DNA of 64,000 nucleotides from Pontibaca salina (GCF_016307205.1 NZ_JAEIJD010000001.1:186001-250000), one strand, 5' to 3'; positions 8,024 through 17,168 are shown, numbered from the stretch's first letter. Notes: a model not told the origin generated them from the letters alone. A program made the numbers and translations.

Positions 8024-9249
8024 ACCGGCTGCCGGTCAGTGTGGTGGTGGTCAGCCGGGGCCGCCCCGATGCGCTGCGCCGCTGCCTGACCGGACTCTCC
8101 CGCCTGCAATATGACGCGTTCGAGATCATCGTCGTGGCCGATGAAATGGGCCGCACCATGTTGCGACGCCTGCCGCTTCTCCGGCAGGTGCATCTGATCG
8201 CATTTGATGGGGCCAATATCTCGCAGGCGCGCAACCTTGGGATTGCAGCGGCAGCGGGCGAGATCGTCGCCTTCATTGATGATGACGCTGTGCCCGAACC
8301 GACCTGGCTGCATCACCTGACCGCGCCCTTTGCCGAGACCGATGTGGCGGCCACAGGCGGCTATGTGCGCGGGCGGAACGGCATCTCGTTCCAAACGCGC
8401 GCGCAATCCGTGGACGGCACCGGCCAGACCGCGCCGATCCACTTGCGCGACACGAATCCGGTCGTCCTCGCCCCGACACGAGACAAAGCGATCAAGACCG
8501 AAGGCACCAACATGGCGCTCCGCCGGTCAGTACTGGCCGCGATGGGCGGGTTCGATCCGCGCTATCGGTTCTTTCTGGATGAAACCGACGTAAACATGCG
8601 CCTCGCGGATCTGGGAGTGCGTACCGCCATCGTACCGCTGGCGCAGGTGCATCACGGATTTGCTGCCAGCGCGCGACGACGGTCTGATCGCGTGCCTTTA
8701 GATCTATTCGAGATCGGGGCAAGCTGCAGCGTTTTTCTCGCGGCTCATTGCGTGCCTGAGGAACGCGCGGCGGCGTTGCGCCGTGTGCAACACGAACAGC
8801 GCACCCGATTGATACAACACCTTGTGCGCGGCGGATTGGAGCCCCGGGACATGCGCCGCCTGTTGGCCAGCCTGAAGGCAGGATTCGAACATGGCCTGCA
8901 GCGCCACCCTGCCCCCCTTCCCCTGCTGCCCAAGCCCACGCGGTGCTTTCTGCGTTTTCCCGCTGTCACAACCAAGCCGCCCGTTTTTCTGGCGGGCCGT
9001 CCTTGGCAAAGACCCATGTTGCGCCGTCGCGCCCGCCATATGGCTGCGGACGGCGTTAACGTGACGTTAATACTGTTATCCCCTACTGCCCTGTTACATC
9101 GGGTCAGTTGGCGTGGCACCTATTGGGAGCAAAGCGGCGGCATATTCGGCAAGAGCGAGCGCAGCCAGAAGTTGTTTTCGTTTTGGAGGTTCTCGAAACG
9201 GGTCGCGGCGGAAATCGAACGGGTCGGCTCTGTGCGGGTCCTGCCCTGA
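8020..9249 (+). CDS. Family 2 glycosyltransferase (GT-A fold)
   Basis: 409 residues from the ATG that overlaps the kdsB stop. Residues about 4-230 are a GT2 domain with the start VSVVVVSRGRPDALRRCL, the segment NISQARNLGIAAAAGEIVAFIDDDAVP carrying the DxD-like metal site, and FFLDETDVNMRLADLG as the likely catalytic region. The C-terminal 150 residues are rich in arginine and proline and are not recognised; they may mediate membrane or partner contact. No membrane segment is visible. It presumably transfers a sugar to the growing surface glycan; donor and acceptor are unknown. The reading frame is also open upstream inside kdsB, but that part is not GT2-like. Confidence 0.88.
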   Translation: MNRLPVSVVVVSRGRPDALRRCLTGLSRLQYDAFEIIVVADEMGRTMLRRLPLLRQVHLIAFDGANISQARNLGIAAAAGEIVAFIDDDAVPEPTWLHHLTAPFAETDVAATGGYVRGRNGISFQTRAQSVDGTGQTAPIHLRDTNPVVLAPTRDKAIKTEGTNMALRRSVLAAMGGFDPRYRFFLDETDVNMRLADLGVRTAIVPLAQVHHGFAASARRRSDRVPLDLFEIGASCSVFLAAHCVPEERAAALRRVQHEQRTRLIQHLVRGGLEPRDMRRLLASLKAGFEHGLQRHPAPLPLLPKPTRCFLRFPAVTTKPPVFLAGRPWQRPMLRRRARHMAADGVNVTLILLSPTALLHRVSWRGTYWEQSGGIFGKSERSQKLFSFWRFSKRVAAEIERVGSVRVLP

Positions 9250-9322
9250 AAAACCGCGCAGAATCTGAACTCCGGCTGATCCGCGCGTGGCGCTAAGGAT
9301 TATGGATGCTACAGTACGGCAA

Positions 9323-9351
9323 TTGATATAGGCTTGCTGGAACAGAATACT
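9323..9351 (+). promoter_or_regulatory. Candidate sigma-70 promoter for galU
   Basis: TTGATA at 9323-9328 is followed after exactly 17 bases by AATACT at 9346-9351. This lies in the 138-base gap between the GT2 gene and galU, about 37 bases before the galU ATG, and would give a leader of about 30 bases. It suggests that galU-galE can be transcribed independently of cysQ-kdsB-GT2. Based on hexamer match only. Confidence 0.4.
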
Positions 9352-9387
9352 GCGCTCGCCAGCCACTCCTATTAAAGAGGTCCATTT

Positions 9388-10281
9388 ATGCAAAAGAAAG
9401 TTACCAAAGCAATTTTTCCGGTGGCCGGTTTGGGAACGCGTTTTCTGCCTGCGACCAAATCTGTCCCCAAGGAAATCATGACCTTGGTCGACCGCCCCTT
9501 GGTGCAATACGCCATCGACGAAGCGCGCGCGGCGGGCATTACCGAGTTCATTTTTGTCACCTCGCGCGGCAAGGGCGCGCTGGAGGATTATTTCGATCAT
9601 GCGCCCGTTCTGGAGCAGGAGTTACAACAGAAAGGCAAGAACGATCTGCTGGCGACGCTCAATTCCACCTATATGGACAGCGGAGCCGTCGCCTATATCC
9701 GCCAGCACCGTGCGCTGGGACTGGGACATGCGGTATGGTGCGCCCGCCGCCTGATCGCCGATGAACCCTTTGCCGTCATTCTGCCGGATGACGTGATTGC
9801 GGCCGAAAAACCGTGCCTGCAACAGATGGTCGAAGCACATGCCGAAACCGGTGGCAACATGGTCGCCGCGATGGAGGTTCCGGCTGAAAAGGCCGCGTCC
9901 TATGGGGTTCTGGATGTGGCCGAGGATATGGGTTCGGTCGTGTCGGTGAAAGGCATGGTGGAAAAGCCAAAACCCGACGAGGCACCTTCGAATCTGGCTG
10001 TAATCGGGCGCTATATCCTGACGCCCTCGATCCTGCAAAATCTTGATTCCATGAAGAAGGGCGCGGGCGGCGAATATCAACTTACCGACGCCATCGCCGA
10101 TGATATCCGGGCCGGGAACCCGGTTTACGGCTACCGTTTCGACGGTCAGAGATTTGATTGCGGCTCGAAGGCAGGCTTCTTACGGGCCACGGTCGCCTTT
10201 GCGTTGGCACGTGACGATCTGCGCAATGACCTGTCCGAATATCTGCACGAAATGGTACAGCTGGACAAAGCCGCCCAGTAA
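9388..10281 (+). CDS. galU: UTP-glucose-1-phosphate uridylyltransferase
   Basis: 297 residues, the normal bacterial length. It makes UDP-glucose from UTP and glucose-1-phosphate. The nucleotide-binding N-terminus FPVAGLGTRFLPATKSVPKE, the EIMTLVDRPLVQYAIDEA segment, LGLGHAVWCA, ILPDDV and VEKPKPDEAPSNLAVIGRYIL are all typical of GalU. The start is backed by a clear AAAGAGG ribosome binding site. A promoter-like pair of hexamers lies just upstream. With galE 22 bases downstream it forms a small UDP-hexose module feeding the adjoining glycosyltransferases and probably LPS as well. Confidence 0.97.
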   Translation: MQKKVTKAIFPVAGLGTRFLPATKSVPKEIMTLVDRPLVQYAIDEARAAGITEFIFVTSRGKGALEDYFDHAPVLEQELQQKGKNDLLATLNSTYMDSGAVAYIRQHRALGLGHAVWCARRLIADEPFAVILPDDVIAAEKPCLQQMVEAHAETGGNMVAAMEVPAEKAASYGVLDVAEDMGSVVSVKGMVEKPKPDEAPSNLAVIGRYILTPSILQNLDSMKKGAGGEYQLTDAIADDIRAGNPVYGYRFDGQRFDCGSKAGFLRATVAFALARDDLRNDLSEYLHEMVQLDKAAQ

Positions 10282-10303
10282 GAGGCGACCCCGGGGGACG
10301 GAA

Positions 10304-11287
10304 ATGGCAAATATACTTGTGACCGGCGGTGCGGGTTATATCGGCTCGCACGCCTGCAAAGCGTTGAAAGCAGCCGGATACACACCGGTTACCTATGATA
10401 ACTTGATTACCGGTTGGCAAGAGGCCGTTAAATTCGGCCCGTTTGAATACGGCGATCTGGCTGACCGGGCGCGCTTGGATCAGGTGTTTGATCAGTATAA
10501 CCCGGTGGCGGTGATGCATTTCGCCGCGCTCAGTCAGGTCGGCGAGGCGATGTCCGAACCGGGCCGATACTGGCGCGGCAATGTCTGCGCGTCGCTTACC
10601 TTGATTGAGGCGGCGGTGGCGGCGGGCTGCCTGGACTTTGTATTTTCCTCGACCTGTGCCACCTATGGCGAACATGACAACGTGGTGCTGGATGAAAACA
10701 CGCCGCAACAACCGCTGAATGCCTATGGCGCTTCGAAACGCGCCATCGAAGACATGCTGCGCGATTTCGAGGCCGCATATGGGTTGCGCCACGTGATTTT
10801 CCGCTATTTCAACGTCGCCGGTGCCGACCCCGACGCGGAAGTCGGCGAATGCCACCGCCCCGAAACGCATCTGGTACCGCTCATGCTTGACGCAATTGAC
10901 GGCAAGCGCGATGCGCTGACGGTGTTCGGCACCGATTACGATACGCCGGATGGCACTTGCATCCGCGATTACGTGCATGTTTGCGATCTGGTCGACGCTC
11001 ATGTTCTAGGCCTGAAATGGCTACAGCAAGGCAAAGGCAGCCGGGTCTTCAATCTGGGCACCGGAGCGGGTTTCTCTGTACGCGAAGTGATCAATCATTC
11101 CAGCGCCGTGACCAACCGAGAAGTGCCATACGTGATCGGTCCGCGACGTACGGGCGATTGCACCAGACTGGTTTCAGGGTCGAGCCGGGCAGAAACCGAA
11201 CTTGGCTGGAAACCGGTCCGGTCAAATTTGCAGCAGATGATCGCCGATGCATGGCGTTGGCATCAGACCGGCCTATACGACAGATAA
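10304..11287 (+). CDS. galE: UDP-glucose 4-epimerase
   Basis: 327 residues. It interconverts UDP-glucose and UDP-galactose with bound NAD. The extended SDR features are present: GGAGYIGSHACKAL at the N-terminus, the YGASK catalytic Tyr-x3-Lys near residue 145, the sugar-binding FRYFNVAGADP and RDYVHVCDLVDAHV. The frame is open about 200 bases upstream inside galU, but the Rossmann motif sits directly after ATG 10304, which has a GGGGGACGGAA ribosome binding site. The next gene, a frameshifted glycosyltransferase, starts one base after the stop codon, so the original operon was tight. Confidence 0.96.
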   Translation: MANILVTGGAGYIGSHACKALKAAGYTPVTYDNLITGWQEAVKFGPFEYGDLADRARLDQVFDQYNPVAVMHFAALSQVGEAMSEPGRYWRGNVCASLTLIEAAVAAGCLDFVFSSTCATYGEHDNVVLDENTPQQPLNAYGASKRAIEDMLRDFEAAYGLRHVIFRYFNVAGADPDAEVGECHRPETHLVPLMLDAIDGKRDALTVFGTDYDTPDGTCIRDYVHVCDLVDAHVLGLKWLQQGKGSRVFNLGTGAGFSVREVINHSSAVTNREVPYVIGPRRTGDCTRLVSGSSRAETELGWKPVRSNLQQMIADAWRWHQTGLYDR

Positions 11288-11288
11288 C

Positions 11289-12501
11289 ATGGCCCCACCT
11301 GCCCGCCTGCTTGATATCACCCGTATGATCAGCCGCGTGGGCCGCATCGCCACCGGGATCGACCGGGTGGAACTGGCCTATCTGGTGCACCTTTCGGCGC
11401 GGCCCGAGCCGTTATTTGCGATTGCACGCACAGCTTTTGGCTTCATCCTGATCGGGCCGGAAAACCTGCCGCGCCTTTCTTCCCGCCTGACCGGCGCACG
11501 GCCATGGGGCGCAACGGATCGACTGTCACGTCTTGCCCCCCGCCGCGACGCGGTTTTGCGCCGCGCTGAGAGCGATTTGCGCCGCTTATGCCGTGACCGC
11601 TGCCTCCCCCGCAATCTGTCGGCCATGCTGCACCGCCACCTGCCCGCTGGCATGACCTATTTTAACACCGGTCATGCAAATCTGTCGGACCGAATCCTAT
11701 CGGCAGTGCGCAAGACCAGGGGGCGAACTGCCGTTCTGGTTCACGACGTGATTCCGTTGGATTATCCGCACTATCAACGCAAGGGGACGCCTGCGCGGTT
11801 CACTGCACTGTTGCAGCGTGTGCAATGCTGATCTTGTGATTTACAACTCGGAACACACCCGGCAACGCGCCGAGGCGTATATGGCACAGTGGGGGCCACC
11901 CCCTATCGCCACGGTTGCCCATCTGGGCGTTAATATTCATGAAGCCGATCCTGCTGCCCTCCCTGCCGGGCTTCTGCCAGCCGATCCCTATTTCGTGACC
12001 CTTGGCACCATCGAACCACGCAAGGGGCATGATCTTCTTCTGGATGTCTGGGAGGTTCTTGCCCGTCAGATCAAGCACCCGCCAACCCTCCTGATCTGCG
12101 GCACCCGCGGGTGGAACAATCGCGCGGTATTCGACCGGCTTGACCGCCTTCCCTCTGGCGGACCGGTGCGCGAAATGGCCGGATTGACGGATGGTGCCGT
12201 CGCTGCGCTTGTCTCTGGTGCGCAGGCGATGCTGTGCCCCAGCCGCGCCGAGGGATTTGGTCTGCCCGCGGTCGAAGCGGCGGCGCGCGGCGTGCCGGTT
12301 ATCTGCAATGATCTGCCCGTCTATCGTGAAGTAATCGGTAACACTCCCATTTACCTAGCAGAAACATGCCGTTATCAGTGGGCCGATGCAATCCGAGCGT
12401 TAACCAATAAGACAACGACCACGAAATCCGATGCCTCTCATGGAGTTTTTGTAGCACCCCGATGGCAAGATCATTTCCGTGTGGTGTTGGAGTCAGTGTG
12501 A
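11289..12501 (+). pseudogene. Family 4 glycosyltransferase, interrupted by a frameshift
   Basis: Two open segments in different frames together make one GT4 protein. Codons from ATG 11289 encode an N-terminal domain (MAPPARLLDITRMISRVGR onwards, ending in VLVHDVIPLDYPHYQRKGTP) until TGA 11829-11831. The C-terminal domain continues in the +1 frame (NADLVIYNSEHTRQRA, then GTIEPRKGHDLLLDVW and the sugar-nucleotide site SRAEGFGLPAVEAAARGVPVI) to 12501. Both frames are open only between about 11752 and 11828, so the shift lies there, probably a 2-base loss or 1-base gain near 11820. No homopolymer or slippery heptamer is present, so programmed frameshifting is unlikely. It is either a recent pseudogene or a sequence error. 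The galE stop is one base upstream. Confidence 0.8.
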
Positions 12502-12547
12502 TCCGCGCAGGGTAGATAAGCGGTAACGAGGTCGAAAGGGGCAGAAA

Positions 12548-13558
12548 TTGCAGCTATGGCAATCATATCGCCTGCGGAATGAGCGCTTGCGTTGGCGGAT
12601 TCGTGCATTTCGAAAGCGACGCGAACTTGTGCCCGTCGCCAATCGCACCTCGGCGATCCGGCCTGACGATCTTTTGCTGTTCAGCACCCAGCGCAACGAA
12701 TATAAACGCCTGCCATTTTTCCTGGATTACTATCGAGATCTCGGCATCAATCATTTCCTGATCGTTGACAACGACAGCAATGACAACTCGCGCAGCTATC
12801 TTGCTGAACAACCGGATGTGTCCCTCTGGCACACCACGGCCAGCTACAAGCGGGCGCGTTTCGGAGTGGATTGGCTGAACTGGCTGCAACGCTGGTATGG
12901 CCACGGCCATTGGTGCCTCGTGGTCGATCCGGATGAGTTCCTGATCTATCCTTTTTGTGACACGCGCCCGTTGCGGGCGCTGACCGATTGGCTGGATGCA
13001 TCCTCGATCAGATCCTTCAGCGCCATGCTGCTCGACATGTACCCCAAGGGAGGGCTGGATGAGCAACCCTATCTTCCCGGCACCAATCCGATGGACATCG
13101 CCAGTTGGTTCGACAGCGGAAATTATACCCTGCGCAAAAACGACCGATATGAAAATCTGTGGATCCAGGGTGGGCCACGTAGCCGGGTGTTCTTTCCCGA
13201 CACACCGGAAAAGGCACCGGCGTTGAACAAGATACCGCTGGTAAAATGGCACCGGCGCTACACCTATGTCAGTTCGACCCATACGCTGCTGCCGCGCGGT
13301 TTAAACCGCGTCTACGATGAATGGGGCGGCAAAAAGACATCGGGTCTACTTTTGCACCCCAAATTTCTGGATAGTTTCGGTTCCAAAGCGATCGAAGAAC
13401 TGGGACGTGGCCAGCATTTTTCCGGTTCAATCGAGTACAAGGCTTACGCCGACTGCATGGCAGATGATCTCAATCTGTGGTGCAAATGGTCAGAGAAATA
13501 CATCAACTGGCAGCAACTTGAAATCCTCGGGCTCATGTCAAAAGGGAACTGGACATGA
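12548..13558 (+). CDS. Glycosyltransferase family 2-like protein (Glyco_tranf_2_4 type)
   Basis: 336 residues from a TTG start with AAAGGGG nearby; no ATG lies in frame close by, so the start is only fairly certain. After a basic leader of about 35 residues the protein shows LLLFSTQRNEYKRLPFFLDYYRDLG, FLIVDNDSNDNSRSYL and the metal-site-like VVDPDEFLIYPF, the pattern of enzymes that extend surface glycans (PF13704-like). Later parts with WIQGGPRSRVFF and PLVKWHRRYTYVSSTH agree with this branch. Cytoplasmic; sugar donor unknown. Its last four bases overlap the start of the GT14-like gene, so the two are probably made together. Confidence 0.82.
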   Translation: MQLWQSYRLRNERLRWRIRAFRKRRELVPVANRTSAIRPDDLLLFSTQRNEYKRLPFFLDYYRDLGINHFLIVDNDSNDNSRSYLAEQPDVSLWHTTASYKRARFGVDWLNWLQRWYGHGHWCLVVDPDEFLIYPFCDTRPLRALTDWLDASSIRSFSAMLLDMYPKGGLDEQPYLPGTNPMDIASWFDSGNYTLRKNDRYENLWIQGGPRSRVFFPDTPEKAPALNKIPLVKWHRRYTYVSSTHTLLPRGLNRVYDEWGGKKTSGLLLHPKFLDSFGSKAIEELGRGQHFSGSIEYKAYADCMADDLNLWCKWSEKYINWQQLEILGLMSKGNWT

Positions 13559-15252
13559 GTCTGGGCATTGTCATGCTGGTCCACACGGCATTCAGCCGGG
13601 CCGAACAGGTGGCACGCCACTGGACCGCTGCGGGCTGCCCTGTGGTTGTGCATGTGGATCGCAAGGTCGACGGCGTCACATTCGACAAGTTCCGCAACGC
13701 ATTAGCAGATGACCCGTTGGTGCGGTTTTGCAAACGATACCGTTGCGAATGGGGTAACTGGAGTCTCGTCGCGGCCTCTCAATCGGCTGCCGAATTAATG
13801 CTGGAAAGCTTTGGCCAGATTAACCATGTCTTTTTGACATCGGGGTCATGCCTGCCGTTACGTCCGGTGCGCGACCTTGTGACCTATCTTGCCGCACGCC
13901 CAAACATTGATTTTATCGAAAGCGCAACAATAGCCGATGTGCCCTGGACGGTGGGTGGGCTGGATCACGAACGCTTTACCCTGCGGTTTCCGTTTTCCTG
14001 GAAACGACATCGATATCTGTTCGACCGCTACGTGCGGCTTCAGCGCCGTCTGGGCTTGCAACGCCGCCCCCCGCCGGGGCTGGTTCCCCATATCGGAAGC
14101 CAATGGTGGTGCCTGACGCGCCAGACTCTTTCTGCCATCCTGCAGGATCCCGCGCGGCAAATCTATGACCATTACTTTCGGCGTGTATGGATACCTGACG
14201 AGAGCTATTTTCAGACTCTCGCCCGCCGCCATTCAAAGACGATCGAAAGCCGCTCATTGACCCTGTCCAGCTTTGACTTCCAAGGAAAACCGCATGTGTT
14301 TTATGACGATCACTTGCAGATGCTGCGGCGCTCAGATTGTTTTGTCGCGCGCAAGATCTGGCCGCATGCCGCTGGGTTATATGACGCGTTACTGACCGAT
14401 GAGGACGACTTGGTGACACGGGCCGAGCCCGCTCCCGGAATGATCAACCGCACCTTCATGCGAGCAAACGAACGGCGCACTCGCGGGCGTCCGGGACTTT
14501 ACATGCAAAGCCGCCTGCCCGCGCATGGCTGGGAGAATGGCCTGACGGCTGGCCCCTATTCCGTTCTGCAAGGGTTTTGCGACTTGTTTGAGGAGTTTAA
14601 AGACTGGCTGACCGCAGCAAGCGGCGCATGCGTCCACGGGCATCTTTTCGCCCCCAAGCGCGTCGAGTTCGCGAATGGTCAGACCTTATACCACGGTGCC
14701 CTGTCAGACAGCGCAGCCCGGCGCGATTATGACCCGCAGGCTTTTCTGACCAGTCTGATATGGAATACCCAAGGCGAACATCAGTGTTTTCAGTTCGGGC
14801 CCAAGGATAACCAGTCGATTGCCGCGACAATCGCGCGTGATCCGAACGCGCAGATCTCGGTGATTGCGGGGGCCTGGGCGCTTTCTCTGTTTCGCTCAAG
14901 CCGTGATTTTGCCGATCTGCGTCGGGATGCGGCGCGGCTGCAAAAGATCGAAAGCGGGTATCTGGACTTTTTACGCCAAAGGGAGACCCGCGCCCGCGTG
15001 CGCATTTGGACCATAGCCGAATGCATTGAGGCGCCGCTGGCCCCGCTACAGTCGGTGCTTGATGGTATCGCTTCAAGCAAGGGGCAGCGTCTAACGGAAA
15101 CACCAAAGCTGGCCGATTTAGAAGGTTTCAGCCAATTCTTGCAAAATCTGCGCAATCAGGGGATGCACCCCTATCTGATGGGGGAACTTCCAGTGGAAGC
15201 GGCACCCAAGCTGAGGCGCGGCCAATTCCGCACACCTAATTTCGTTCGCTAG
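13555..15252 (+). CDS. GT14-type glycosyltransferase with C-terminal DUF5928 region
   Basis: 565 residues, about twice a bare catalytic domain. The N-terminal 280 residues resemble the core-2/I-branching (GT14) family: MLVHTAFSRAEQVARHW, VVVHVDRKVDG, HVFLTSGSCLPLRP and GSQWWCLTR followed by WIPDESYFQTL, where the acidic residue is expected to act in catalysis. The C-terminal 285 residues match the layout of the DUF5928 region that accompanies this enzyme in Rhodobacteraceae; its role is unknown. It probably adds a branch or backbone sugar to a surface polysaccharide. The ATG overlaps the preceding gene by four bases, and the sulfotransferase begins 5 bases after its stop. Confidence 0.83.
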   Translation: MSLGIVMLVHTAFSRAEQVARHWTAAGCPVVVHVDRKVDGVTFDKFRNALADDPLVRFCKRYRCEWGNWSLVAASQSAAELMLESFGQINHVFLTSGSCLPLRPVRDLVTYLAARPNIDFIESATIADVPWTVGGLDHERFTLRFPFSWKRHRYLFDRYVRLQRRLGLQRRPPPGLVPHIGSQWWCLTRQTLSAILQDPARQIYDHYFRRVWIPDESYFQTLARRHSKTIESRSLTLSSFDFQGKPHVFYDDHLQMLRRSDCFVARKIWPHAAGLYDALLTDEDDLVTRAEPAPGMINRTFMRANERRTRGRPGLYMQSRLPAHGWENGLTAGPYSVLQGFCDLFEEFKDWLTAASGACVHGHLFAPKRVEFANGQTLYHGALSDSAARRDYDPQAFLTSLIWNTQGEHQCFQFGPKDNQSIAATIARDPNAQISVIAGAWALSLFRSSRDFADLRRDAARLQKIESGYLDFLRQRETRARVRIWTIAECIEAPLAPLQSVLDGIASSKGQRLTETPKLADLEGFSQFLQNLRNQGMHPYLMGELPVEAAPKLRRGQFRTPNFVR

Positions 15253-15257
15253 ATACC

Positions 15258-16691
15258 ATGGCAGATTCTTACGATTACTTCATCCTTCTGGCAGAAATGC
15301 GCACTGGGTCAAATTTTCTTGAAGCCAACCTGAACACCATTGATGGGCTGGTTTGCCATGGCGAAGCCTTCAATCCCTATTTCATCGGCTATCCCAACCG
15401 CAGCGAACTTTTCGGCATGACGCAGGCAATGCGCGACGCCGATCCGGCCCGCCTGATTGCCGTCATAAGCGAACAGAGCGAGGGGCTGGGCGGCTTTCGG
15501 TTCTTTCATGATCACGATCCGCGTGCTCTGGAGCTCGCGCTAGGCGATCCGCGGTGCGCAAAGGTCATCCTGACGCGCAATCCGCTGGACAGCTATGTGT
15601 CGTGGAAGATTGCACAAGCGACCGGGCAATGGAAACTGACCAATCTAACCCGCCGCAGAACAGCCAAAGCCGCATTCGAGCCCGCCGAGTTCACCGCCTA
15701 TGTGAATAGGTTGCATAGGTTTCAGGCGCAGATTTTGAACCGCCTTCAGGTCAGTGGCCAGACTGCATTTTATCTAGGTTACGACGATTTGCACAATGTC
15801 GAGGTGATAAACGGACTGGCGCAATGGCTGGGTGTCTCTGGGCGGCTCGATGCGCTCGATACGCGTCTTAAACTGCAAAATCCGGGCTCAGTAATAGGAA
15901 AGGTTTCCAATCCAGATGTCATGACCGCCGCTTTGGCAGATATTGACTGGCTGGACGTGAAGCGCATACCCACACTTGAACCGCGACGGAGTTCAGCGGT
16001 GCGCAGCTATGTCGCTGCGGCGAAGACCGATCTGCTGTATCTGCCGATTGGGGGCGGCCCCCGTCAGGAGATCGTCGATTGGCTGGCGGCGCTGGACGGG
16101 GTTGACCCTGCGGACCTCACAACCGAACTGCATCACAAGCAGTTGCGCATGTGGAAAAGCAGCCGTCCGGGCCATCGCAGTTTTACCGTGCTTCGCCATC
16201 CGGTGGCGCGGGCGCATGCGGTGTTCTGTCGGCGCATCCTTTCGACGGCACCCGGCAGTTACACACGAATTCGCGCAAAACTTCGCCGCCAATTCAAGCT
16301 GGAAATCCCGCGCGCTGGCGTAGACCGCGACTATACGGCTGCCACCCATCGCACGGCATTTCAGGCCTTTCTACGGTTCTTGCAAAGCAACTTGGCTGGT
16401 CAGACAGCCATCCGAGTCGATGCAGAATGGTGCTCTCAGGCGCAAGCGTTGGCCGGATTCGGTGAAGTCATGCCGCCTGACCACATCTTGCGGGAAGAAC
16501 AACTGAATGATTGCCTACCCGCCCTCGCGCAACAACTTGGCCACCCAGCACCTCCCGCCTTGCAACCGCCCCCCGCCGATACGCCATTCACTCTGGCTGA
16601 GATCTACGATGAGGCCATCGAAAATCTGGTCGCCGACATTTATCAGCGTGACTACCAGACTTTCGGATTTGCGTCCTGGGCCGAAAGCTAG
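15258..16691 (+). CDS. Protein with two sulfotransferase-like domains
   Basis: 477 residues. The first half has a PAPS 5'-phosphosulfate loop EMRTGSNFLEANL (residues 13-25) and a 3'-phosphate motif LTRNPLDSYVSWKIA (105-119), as in Stf0/NodH-like sulfotransferases. The second half has its own arginine/serine-type 3'-phosphate motif FTVLRHPVARAHAVF (309-323) and ends in YQRDYQTFGF, a usual C-terminus of the sulfotransferase-2 family. A P-loop-like start is weaker in the second half (LPIGGGPRQEIV), so it may be degenerate. The enzyme would move sulfate from PAPS to a sugar, releasing PAP, the substrate of CysQ at 6426. It ends the polysaccharide operon; its TAG stop overlaps the ptsN stop on the other strand in the sequence CTAG. 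Confidence 0.8.
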   Translation: MADSYDYFILLAEMRTGSNFLEANLNTIDGLVCHGEAFNPYFIGYPNRSELFGMTQAMRDADPARLIAVISEQSEGLGGFRFFHDHDPRALELALGDPRCAKVILTRNPLDSYVSWKIAQATGQWKLTNLTRRRTAKAAFEPAEFTAYVNRLHRFQAQILNRLQVSGQTAFYLGYDDLHNVEVINGLAQWLGVSGRLDALDTRLKLQNPGSVIGKVSNPDVMTAALADIDWLDVKRIPTLEPRRSSAVRSYVAAAKTDLLYLPIGGGPRQEIVDWLAALDGVDPADLTTELHHKQLRMWKSSRPGHRSFTVLRHPVARAHAVFCRRILSTAPGSYTRIRAKLRRQFKLEIPRAGVDRDYTAATHRTAFQAFLRFLQSNLAGQTAIRVDAEWCSQAQALAGFGEVMPPDHILREEQLNDCLPALAQQLGHPAPPALQPPPADTPFTLAEIYDEAIENLVADIYQRDYQTFGFASWAES

Positions 16692-17149
16692 GCAGCGATT
16701 GATTGCGATGCTGTCAATATTGCGTAAACCGTGCTGCTGTCAGGGTTTGCCCGCAGCTTTGAACAAAGCGACGGGTCGCGCAGGGTTCGCGCCACAAGTG
16801 CCAATGCCTTAAGATGCTCCACGCCCGCCTGCTCCGGTGCAAATAGCGCAAAGACGATATCGACTGGCTGACGGTCCACAGCCCCAAAATCTATGGGCTT
16901 TTCCAACAGAATGAATACACCCGCCACGCGGTCTATCCCGGCCATGCGCGCATGGGGCAAGGCAACCCCATGACCCACCCCGGTCGGCCCCAAACTTTCG
17001 CGATCGAGTAACGCATCGACTGTCGCCGTCGCATCCAGCCCAAGGACGTTATGGGCCAACTCTCCGATTTCCTGAAACAACCGCTTTTTGCTGGTAACCG
17101 AAGTCACCACCTTGACGGCCTCGTGTCCGAGGATGTTGGTAAGTTGCAT
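16688..17149 (-). CDS. ptsN: PTS IIA-like nitrogen regulatory protein PtsN
   Basis: 153 residues. EIIA-Ntr is the last phospho-acceptor of the nitrogen-related PTS and signals through its phosphorylation state rather than importing sugar. The phosphorylated histidine is His66 in GVGHGVALPHARM. The remaining IIA fold segments (FILLEKPIDFGAVDRQPVDIVFALFAP, HLKALALVARTL) are typical. It follows hpf on the minus strand with a strong hairpin between them (17169-17189). The usual neighbour rpoN is absent from this cluster. The gene ends in a four-base tail-to-tail overlap with the sulfotransferase gene. Confidence 0.95.
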   Translation of the reverse strand: MQLTNILGHEAVKVVTSVTSKKRLFQEIGELAHNVLGLDATATVDALLDRESLGPTGVGHGVALPHARMAGIDRVAGVFILLEKPIDFGAVDRQPVDIVFALFAPEQAGVEHLKALALVARTLRDPSLCSKLRANPDSSTVYAILTASQSIAA

Positions 17150-17168
17150 CTATGCTTTGCTCCGTAAT

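Noticed and set aside
11289-12501. Programmed +1 frameshifting in the GT4 gene
   Set aside because: No slippery sequence, rare-codon stop context or downstream structure is visible in 11752-11831.
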